From Chthonomonadaceae bacterium (GTDB taxonomy: Bacteria > Armatimonadota > Chthonomonadetes > Chthonomonadales > Chthonomonadaceae), in assembly GCA_014377395.1 (NCBI GenBank), contig JACMPS010000526.1, positions 1-7,944 on the forward strand: a stretch of 7,944 nucleotides of DNA, written 5' to 3'. Shown piece after piece: positions 1 to 4,104 of this stretch. The translations under genes were made by a program, and so were the position numbers. Each line of letters starts with the position of its first letter. Position 1 is the stretch's first letter. The notes beneath the pieces were generated by a model. It was not told the DNA's origin, did no database searches, and was given only the letters and a program-made list of their open reading frames with translations.

Positions 1-167
1 AAGATGCGGAACGTACCGTAAAGCAGAGGGGCGGGCGGGCATCCGGCTCCGTCTCAAAGCAAACTTCCTTTGTCGTCGTGGGAGAAAATGCCGGGTCAAA
101 ACTAACGAAAGCGCAGGAACTCGGTGTTCCCGTTCTCACCGAAGACGAATTTATTGAAATGGTGTGA
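1..167 (+). CDS. ligA: NAD-dependent DNA ligase LigA, C-terminal BRCT fragment (5' end outside window)
   Basis: LigA seals nicks in duplex DNA during replication and repair, using NAD+ as adenylate donor. Only the final 55 codons are here, in the frame whose codons begin at base 3, ending at TGA 165-167. The translation reads as the end of a BRCT domain: a Gly-Gly followed by S-x-S-V-S-K, then T-S-F-V-V-V-G-E-N-A-G-S-K, then K-A-x-E-L-G-V-P-V-L, and a final E-x-E-F-like helix ending in Met-Val. The segment V-V-x-G-E-N-A-G-S-K-L-x-K-A is highly characteristic of LigA rather than other BRCT proteins. The adenylation, OB-fold, zinc-finger and HhH domains must lie upstream of the window. The stop is followed within a base by a heptamer-type repeat. 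The family call is firm; nothing can be said about the catalytic part. Confidence 0.93.
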   Translation, partial: DAERTVKQRGGRASGSVSKQTSFVVVGENAGSKLTKAQELGVPVLTEDEFIEMV

Positions 168-187
168 GAAGTGTTAAGTGTTGAGAA
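168..187 (+). repeat. Short heptamer array (TGTTAAG/TGTTGAG type) just after ligA stop
   Basis: Directly after the ligA stop codon there are two tandem 7-base units related to TGTTGAG. Read on the minus strand they are CTCAACA and CTTAACA followed by CTT. The same unit occurs three times in the opposite orientation at 595-615, just before hemB, so the two arrays bracket the intergenic element as an imperfect inverted pair. Arrays of such heptamers are known as short tandemly repeated repetitive sequences in several bacterial groups; that this belongs to such a family is inference. Confidence 0.5.
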
Positions 188-270
188 CGATAGTTAATGT
201 TTGACTTGTGGCATGATTCACTTTCCGCAAAATAGATTAAATGGAGATGTTACGGCGGAATGGCATTGGC

Positions 271-306
271 TCCTTCCCCTTATGTACCTATCTTGTCCCT
301 TAGCGA
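271..306 (+). repeat. Left terminal inverted repeat of the MITE-like element
   Basis: This arm starts TCCTTCCCCTTATGT and ends ATCTTGTCCCTTAGCGA. It pairs with 488-522. The inner 18 bases (TATCTTGTCCCTTAGCGA) and the block CCCCTTATGT are identical in both arms. Confidence 0.7.
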
Positions 307-334
307 AAAGGTTTTCAGATTGTTGCAAGAGAGT

Positions 335-354
335 CCGGGGAATCAATTCCCCGG
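335..354. repeat. Palindrome CCGGGGAAT-CA-ATTCCCCGG
   Basis: The arms are perfect over 9 bp with a 2-nt spacer, so the sequence could form a strong hairpin in DNA or RNA. The same palindrome recurs at 6658-6677 with the only difference in the spacer. There is no following T-run, so it does not look like an ordinary intrinsic terminator. Confidence 0.8.
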
Positions 355-368
355 CTACAAAAGCGCGA

Positions 369-386
369 AGTCCACCTCCGTGGACT
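369..386 (+). repeat. Hairpin AGTCCAC-CTCC-GTGGACT inside repeat copy 1
   Basis: This is a perfect 7-bp stem with a 4-nt loop, embedded in a 36-nt block (363-398) that matches 6614-6649 in reverse complement at 34 of 36 positions. The two differences between the copies are one loop base and one stem base that becomes a G-U pair on this strand. Confidence 0.75.
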
Positions 387-487
387 CAATGCAAAAGCCG
401 ACGCTTCAGGTGTCCGAGTTTTGTCCAATTCAGGGGCGGTACGGGGCGCGGGATTTATTCCTGCGTCACACGATCCAATGTTTTCTC

Positions 488-522
488 TCGCTAAGGGACA
501 AGATAAGACATAAGGGGGAGGA
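488..522 (+). repeat. Right terminal inverted repeat of the MITE-like element
   Basis: The arm reads TCGCTAAGGGACAAGATA and then ACATAAGGGGGAGGA with two bases between, and is the inverted partner of 271-306. The inner edge, AATGTTTTCTCTCGCTAAG, is also recognisable in degenerate form in repeat copy 2 (near 6464-6486 on the opposite strand), so this is the end shared by the two copies. Confidence 0.7.
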
Positions 523-594
523 ACAAAATTGATACGCCGTCATACTCTTTGAGTGCAGGAAAAGGATTGGCTCAATCTCCCCGCAAATTTCATT

Positions 595-618
595 CTCAAC
601 ACTCAATACTCAACACTT
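595..618 (+). repeat. Tandem heptamer array CTCAACA x3 before hemB
   Basis: Three tandem units, CTCAACA, CTCAATA and CTCAACA, are followed by CTT. They end 18 bases before the hemB ATG. The array is in inverted orientation relative to the related units at 168-187. Its position argues against coding use of the open frame that runs through it. Confidence 0.6.
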
Positions 619-635
619 CCCTAACACTTACTCCT

Positions 636-1619
636 ATGATCTACATTAACCGAACTCAGCGTCCTCGTCGTCTTCGCGAAAGCCCGCTTTTGCGTAAAAT
701 GGTGCGCGAAACCCGCGTCACCAAAGACAATTTACTCTATCCGATGTTTGTCTCCGAGAGCGGAAGCAGTACCGAAATCAGTTCGATGCCGGGGATTTTT
801 CGTTACTCGCTTGATGACTTAAAGCGAGAAGTCACGAAGGTGGCGGGGCTTGGGATTCCGGCGATCATGCTTTTCGGGATTCCGAATGAGAAGGATGAAG
901 TCGGTTCCGGCGGCTACGACACGGAGGGGATCATTCCGAGAGCGATTCGCGCCCTCAAAGCCGAAATTGGTGATTCCGTGTTGATTGTCCCGGACGTTTG
1001 CCTTTGCGAATACACGTCTCATGGGCATTGCGGCGTGATCTCAAATGGCACGGTGGACAACGACGAGACGGTTCCGCTTCTCGCTCGTGCTGCCGTCGCT
1101 TACGCCGAAGCCGGGGCGGATATGATTGCACCGAGCGACATGATGGATGGGCGCATCGGGGTGATTCGGGAGGAATTGGACGCGGCAGGATTTCCCTACA
1201 CGCCGATCATGGCGTACTCGGCAAAATACTCAAGCGGATTTTACGGACCCTTTCGAGAGGCGGCGGGGTCTACGCCGCAGTTTGGAGACCGCAAAGCCTA
1301 CCAGATGGATCCGCCGAACGCCCGCGAAGCCCTCAAGGAAATGGATCTCGACCTTGCGGAAGGAGCCGACATTTTGATGGTGAAGCCGGGACTCGCTTAC
1401 CTCGATATTTTGAGGGCGGCACGGGAACGCTATGACGTTCCTCTGGCGATTTATAATGTTTCGGGCGAGTATTCGATGGTGAAAGCGGCGGCACAAAATG
1501 GCTGGATTGATGAAGGGCGCGTGGTCTCCGAAACGCTGACGGCGTTCAAGCGAGCGGGAGCGGACATTATTCTCACTTATCATGCGGTAGACGCCGTGCG
1601 CGAAGGTTGGGTAGAGTAG
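636..1619 (+). CDS. hemB: Porphobilinogen synthase (delta-aminolevulinic acid dehydratase) HemB
   Basis: HemB condenses two 5-aminolevulinate molecules into porphobilinogen, the first common pyrrole of haem and other tetrapyrroles, in the cytoplasm. The 327-residue product has the normal family length and is a TIM barrel. The Schiff-base lysines are visible: Lys197 in Y-S-A-K-Y-x-S-x-F-Y-G-P-F-R and Lys250 in M-V-K-P-G-x-x-Y-L-D. The metal-site loop D-V-C-L-C-E-Y-T-S-H-G-H-C-G carries Cys122, Cys124 and Cys132, which marks the zinc-using class. I start it at ATG 636 (M-I-Y-I-N-R-T-Q-R-P-R-R-L-R) because the frame upstream to a TTG at 549 translates the heptamer repeat and shows no family similarity. 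No strong Shine-Dalgarno sequence precedes 636. The gene leads the block shared with uma2, murQ and fdhD; the gap to uma2 is 38 nt. Confidence 0.96.
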   Translation: MIYINRTQRPRRLRESPLLRKMVRETRVTKDNLLYPMFVSESGSSTEISSMPGIFRYSLDDLKREVTKVAGLGIPAIMLFGIPNEKDEVGSGGYDTEGIIPRAIRALKAEIGDSVLIVPDVCLCEYTSHGHCGVISNGTVDNDETVPLLARAAVAYAEAGADMIAPSDMMDGRIGVIREELDAAGFPYTPIMAYSAKYSSGFYGPFREAAGSTPQFGDRKAYQMDPPNAREALKEMDLDLAEGADILMVKPGLAYLDILRAARERYDVPLAIYNVSGEYSMVKAAAQNGWIDEGRVVSETLTAFKRAGADIILTYHAVDAVREGWVE

Positions 1620-1644
1620 AGAGGGTTCTGTTTTGATGAGTGCG

Positions 1645-1650
1645 AAAGGA
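1645..1650 (+). promoter_or_regulatory. Ribosome binding site fixing the uma2 start
   Basis: AAAGGA lies 7 nt before ATG 1658. It falls inside the alternative open frame from GTG 1640, which would have no comparable site, so it favours the ATG. Confidence 0.6.
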
Positions 1651-1657
1651 AACTCCC

Positions 1658-2242
1658 ATGAGTGAAGAGCGTGTTCCCCGTTTGTTTACCCCGGAAGAGT
1701 ATTTGCTGATCGAGTTCGACGCGCCCGCGCGAAGCGAATACGACAACGGCAAAATCTACGCGATGTCAGGAGCCAGTGAAATTCATGGAGATGTGATTGA
1801 AAACCTCATTGGCTTTTTGTTTCCGCAGTTAAGACCGACGAAATGTCGTGCGACGACGCATGATGTCAAAGTGAGACCTGAGATGGCAACGGCTTACTAT
1901 TACCCTGACGTGGTTGTCACCTGCGGCGAAAGAATTTACGAGGACAGCAAACAAAGGGTGTTGCTCAACCCGGTTTCAATCTTTGAGGTGCTGTCACCCT
2001 CAACCGCAAGTTACGATCAGGTCGTCAAATATAATCGCTATCTTGAAATCGAAAGCCTGAAAGACTATGTTCTCGTCGCTCAGGATGTGGCTCATGTCGT
2101 TCACCACTCGAAAGATGAAGGCAGTGAGTGGAATACGAGAACCCATACGAAACTGACCGAGACTTTCACGCCCAGGGGCGCACCCGCAAGCCTTTCCCTC
2201 TCCGACATTTATGATCGCGTTACGCTGGCGGAATTGGAATAA
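1658..2242 (+). CDS. Uma2 family protein (DUF820, PD-(D/E)XK nuclease-like fold)
   Basis: This 194-residue protein has the usual size and order of motifs of the Uma2 family: an N-terminal T-P-E-E-Y, then R-S-E-Y-D-N-G-K-I-Y-A-M-S-G (residues 26-38), then an H-x-D/N helix, Y-P-D-V-V-V around Asp84, and I-F-E-V-L-S-P-S-T around Glu110, followed by D120-x-x-x-K124-Y-x-x-Y. Asp84 and Glu110 are the expected acidic residues of the PD-(D/E)XK-like core. Uma2 proteins are abundant and paralogous in cyanobacteria, Chloroflexota and related phyla. They are annotated as putative endonucleases, but their biological role is largely unknown. No methyltransferase or transposase lies beside it, so a restriction function is not supported here. 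It sits between hemB and murQ on the same strand, with its stop directly in frame with the murQ coding sequence. Confidence 0.88.
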   Translation: MSEERVPRLFTPEEYLLIEFDAPARSEYDNGKIYAMSGASEIHGDVIENLIGFLFPQLRPTKCRATTHDVKVRPEMATAYYYPDVVVTCGERIYEDSKQRVLLNPVSIFEVLSPSTASYDQVVKYNRYLEIESLKDYVLVAQDVAHVVHHSKDEGSEWNTRTHTKLTETFTPRGAPASLSLSDIYDRVTLAELE

Positions 2243-2245
2243 GCC

Positions 2246-3130
2246 CTGACGATTGAAAACTTCTCACAACTCGAAACGGAAGCCCGAAACCCGCGCACGG
2301 CAAACCTCGGTTCGCTCTCCGGGATGGAATTGCTAACCACACTTCACGCTGAAAATCACACGGTCGCTCTCTCCGTAGATGCGACATTGCCGATTCTCGC
2401 CGAGTTTGTGGAATTGTTGGCGGCTCGGCTAGGGGTTGGAGGACGGCTCTTTTATGTGGGGGCGGGGACGAGTGGGCGGCTCGGAGTTCTCGATGCGTCG
2501 GAGTGTCCGCCGACTTTCGGGGTGTCGCCGGAAATGATTCAGGGGATTATCGCCGGGGGGGTAGGGGCGTTAGTGAGGAGTGTTGAGGGGGCGGAGGACT
2601 CAAAAGAGGAGGGTGCGGCGGCACTGATCACGCGTAACTTAGGCGATCACGACACGGTTGTCGGCATTGCGGCGAGTGGGCGGACTCCCTTCGTGATGGG
2701 GGCGCTGGAAGAGGCGGGACGGCGGGGACTGCTCACGGGAGCAGTCGTCAATGTCTCTGACTCTGCTCTCTCAAATGTAGCGGATTACACAATGGCGGCT
2801 GTTACCGGAGCGGAAGCCCTGACCGGCTCCACGCGCCTGAAAGCCGGAACCGCGCAGAAAATGATCTTGAATTTGATCACGACGGCAGTGATGGTCAGGC
2901 TCGGTAAAGTCGAAGGAAACCTGATGATAGACCTCCGCGCCACCAATGTGAAACTGCAACATCGTGCCGTGGAAATCGTGATGGAAGTCACCCAAACCGA
3001 AGACCGGATCATCGCCGAAAACGCACTGGCCCAGGCAAGCGGCTCTGTTCGAGAGGCAATCGAAATTTTACGTGTGAATTCTGTTGAACAAAAACAAATT
3101 AGACCGAAACAAAATCGAGAAGTAAAGTAG
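2246..3130 (+). CDS. murQ: N-acetylmuramic acid 6-phosphate etherase MurQ (probable CTG start)
   Basis: MurQ cleaves the D-lactyl ether of N-acetylmuramate 6-phosphate to give GlcNAc-6-phosphate, in peptidoglycan sugar recycling. It is a SIS-domain protein. The phosphosugar loop G-A-G-T-S-G-R-L-G-V-L-D-A-S-E-C-P-P-T is clear. Counting from CTG 2246, Glu86 and Glu117 correspond in spacing to the two catalytic glutamates known from E. coli MurQ. A-A-S-G-R-T-P-F and L-T-G-S-T-R-L-K-A-G-T-A-Q-K-M-I-L-N are also family signatures. The first ATG (2324) would remove the conserved L-E-T-E-x-R-N-P-x-T-x-N-L segment, which is coded in frame from just after the uma2 stop, yet no ATG, GTG or TTG lies there. 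CTG 2246, with GGAA 6 nt upstream, is the best candidate (294 residues); ATT 2252 is an alternative. The C-terminus looks shorter than and unlike the family's last helix. fdhD follows 3 nt later. Confidence 0.88.
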   Translation: MTIENFSQLETEARNPRTANLGSLSGMELLTTLHAENHTVALSVDATLPILAEFVELLAARLGVGGRLFYVGAGTSGRLGVLDASECPPTFGVSPEMIQGIIAGGVGALVRSVEGAEDSKEEGAAALITRNLGDHDTVVGIAASGRTPFVMGALEEAGRRGLLTGAVVNVSDSALSNVADYTMAAVTGAEALTGSTRLKAGTAQKMILNLITTAVMVRLGKVEGNLMIDLRATNVKLQHRAVEIVMEVTQTEDRIIAENALAQASGSVREAIEILRVNSVEQKQIRPKQNREVK

Positions 3131-3133
3131 GCA

Positions 3134-3979
3134 ATGAATCCCGGAATCAAGCGAGTTGTGATCGAAAAAGTAGAGGGAAATCGCTGGAGCGAAAAGACGG
3201 ACGCCCTCGCTGTCGAAGAGCCGCTGGAGATTCAGATTGGCTTTGTGCAACACGGTGAACGCATCCATAAAGCCGTTTCGATCACAATGCGAACGCCGGG
3301 AAACGATGCCGAACTCGCCCTCGGTTTTCTCTTTGCGGAGGGGCTATTAGACTCTTCCAAAGACGTACTTTCCGTTGAGTCCGTGGGAAAGCCCGATCCG
3401 GAAACGGGAAGACGCAACACGCTCAGCATCGAACTCGCTGACGGTCTTATCCCTGACTTCAAAACTCTGGAACGAAATTTCTACACGACTTCGAGTTGCG
3501 GTGTCTGCGGCAAATCTTCGCTTGATGCTCTGCAAATTCTCTGCCCCGCGTTGCCCCCTGACCCTCTGATGGTCTCCTCTGAGGTCATTCACTCGCTTCC
3601 GTCTACGCTTCGCGCCGCACAAGCGGTTTTTGACCAAACGGGCGGGCTTCATGCTTCCGCACTTTTCGATAACGAAGGAAATCTACTCACACTTCGCGAA
3701 GATGTCGGGCGACACAATGCTCTCGATAAGGTCATCGGTGCGGAATTTGTCGCGCATCGAATCCCGCTCTCATCACGTATTTTACTGGTAAGTGGGCGTG
3801 TCTCTTTCGAGTTGGTGCAGAAGACGGTAAGGGCGGGCATCCCTCTTCTTGCGGCAGTGGGTGCGCCTTCCAGCCTCGCTGTCGAAACGGCACAGCGATT
3901 CGGATTGACCCTTCTCGGTTTTGTCCGCGAGGGAAAATTTAACCTCTACGCCGGGGGACAACGTATTGCAGACGGATAG
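3134..3979 (+). CDS. fdhD: Formate dehydrogenase accessory sulfurtransferase FdhD
   Basis: FdhD transfers sulfur, received from a cysteine desulfurase, to the molybdenum cofactor of formate-dehydrogenase-type enzymes, which is needed for their activity. The 281-residue length is typical. The catalytic Cys-x-x-Cys is present as S-S-C-G-V-C-G-K-S at Cys122 and Cys125. Other family blocks are E-x-P-L-E-I near residue 29, M-R-T-P-G-N-D-A-E-L-A-L-G-F-L-F-x-E-G near 53-70, G-G-L-H-A-S-A-L-F, R-E-D-V-G-R-H-N-A-L-D-K from Arg188, S-G-R-V-S-F-E-L-V-Q-K and A-P-S-S-L-A. The start ATG at 3134 lies 3 nt after the murQ stop, suggesting translational coupling; GAGAAG at 3117-3122 is a weak ribosome site. 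The next gene downstream encodes a molybdopterin oxidoreductase, the expected client. Confidence 0.95.
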   Translation: MNPGIKRVVIEKVEGNRWSEKTDALAVEEPLEIQIGFVQHGERIHKAVSITMRTPGNDAELALGFLFAEGLLDSSKDVLSVESVGKPDPETGRRNTLSIELADGLIPDFKTLERNFYTTSSCGVCGKSSLDALQILCPALPPDPLMVSSEVIHSLPSTLRAAQAVFDQTGGLHASALFDNEGNLLTLREDVGRHNALDKVIGAEFVAHRIPLSSRILLVSGRVSFELVQKTVRAGIPLLAAVGAPSSLAVETAQRFGLTLLGFVREGKFNLYAGGQRIADG

Positions 3980-4009
3980 GGCTATCGTTTCTGTGGATCA
4001 ATCTTTTTC

Positions 4010-4031
4010 CTCCCCCTGATGCAAGGGGGAG
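4010..4031. repeat. Perfect 8-bp hairpin in the fdhD-fdh spacer
   Basis: CTCCCCCT and AGGGGGAG pair perfectly around a 6-nt loop, GATGCA, and are followed by a G-rich run (4036-4045). There is no T-run after the stem on either strand, so it is not a classic intrinsic terminator. It may attenuate read-through from fdhD, protect an mRNA end, or be a fragment of a C-run/G-run dispersed repeat. A smaller hairpin, ATCTAT-CCT-ATAGAT, follows at 4060-4074. Confidence 0.5.
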
Positions 4032-4104
4032 ACAAGGAGGGGGGGCGAAACTCACTCTCATCTATCCTATAGATAACGCATCTAAAGCACTGGAATTTTT
4101 TATT

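Larger units (their letters stand above)
271..522 (+). mobile_element. MITE-like non-coding element with ~35-bp terminal inverted repeats (dispersed repeat copy 1)
   Basis: This 252-bp stretch begins and ends with inverted repeats: 271-306 matches the reverse complement of 488-522 at 33 of 36 aligned positions (two mismatches and one single-base gap). Inside are a 9-bp-arm palindrome (335-354), a 7-bp hairpin (369-386) and a module at about 411-466 that also occurs near 6496-6549. No protein family is recognisable; the two overlapping reading frames of about 90 codons here give low-complexity, family-less translations. The small size, terminal inverted repeats, lack of coding content and a second copy elsewhere fit a miniature inverted-repeat element or a structured intergenic repeat. 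No target-site duplication is obvious at the edges. The orientation given is that of the arms as read here. Confidence 0.6.

Noticed and set aside
331..420. CRISPR array
   Set aside because: Palindromes occur once per repeat copy, not as regularly spaced direct repeats with unique spacers, and no cas gene is present.
201..532. Two overlapping plus-strand reading frames of 97 and 90 codons
   Set aside because: They lie across the repeat element and its palindromes, have no ribosome sites or recognisable motifs, and overlap each other in different frames.
529..560. Sigma-70-like promoter for hemB starting at TTGATA (529)
   Set aside because: No convincing -10 box lies at 16-18 nt spacing, so the match is not better than chance.
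549..635. N-terminal extension of HemB from a TTG codon
   Set aside because: The extension translates the heptamer array, has no family similarity, and the HemB family begins naturally at the ATG at 636.
4010..4050. Intrinsic terminator after fdhD
   Set aside because: The stem is good but is followed by ACAAGGAGGGGG rather than a T-run, and on the opposite strand it is also not followed by T's.
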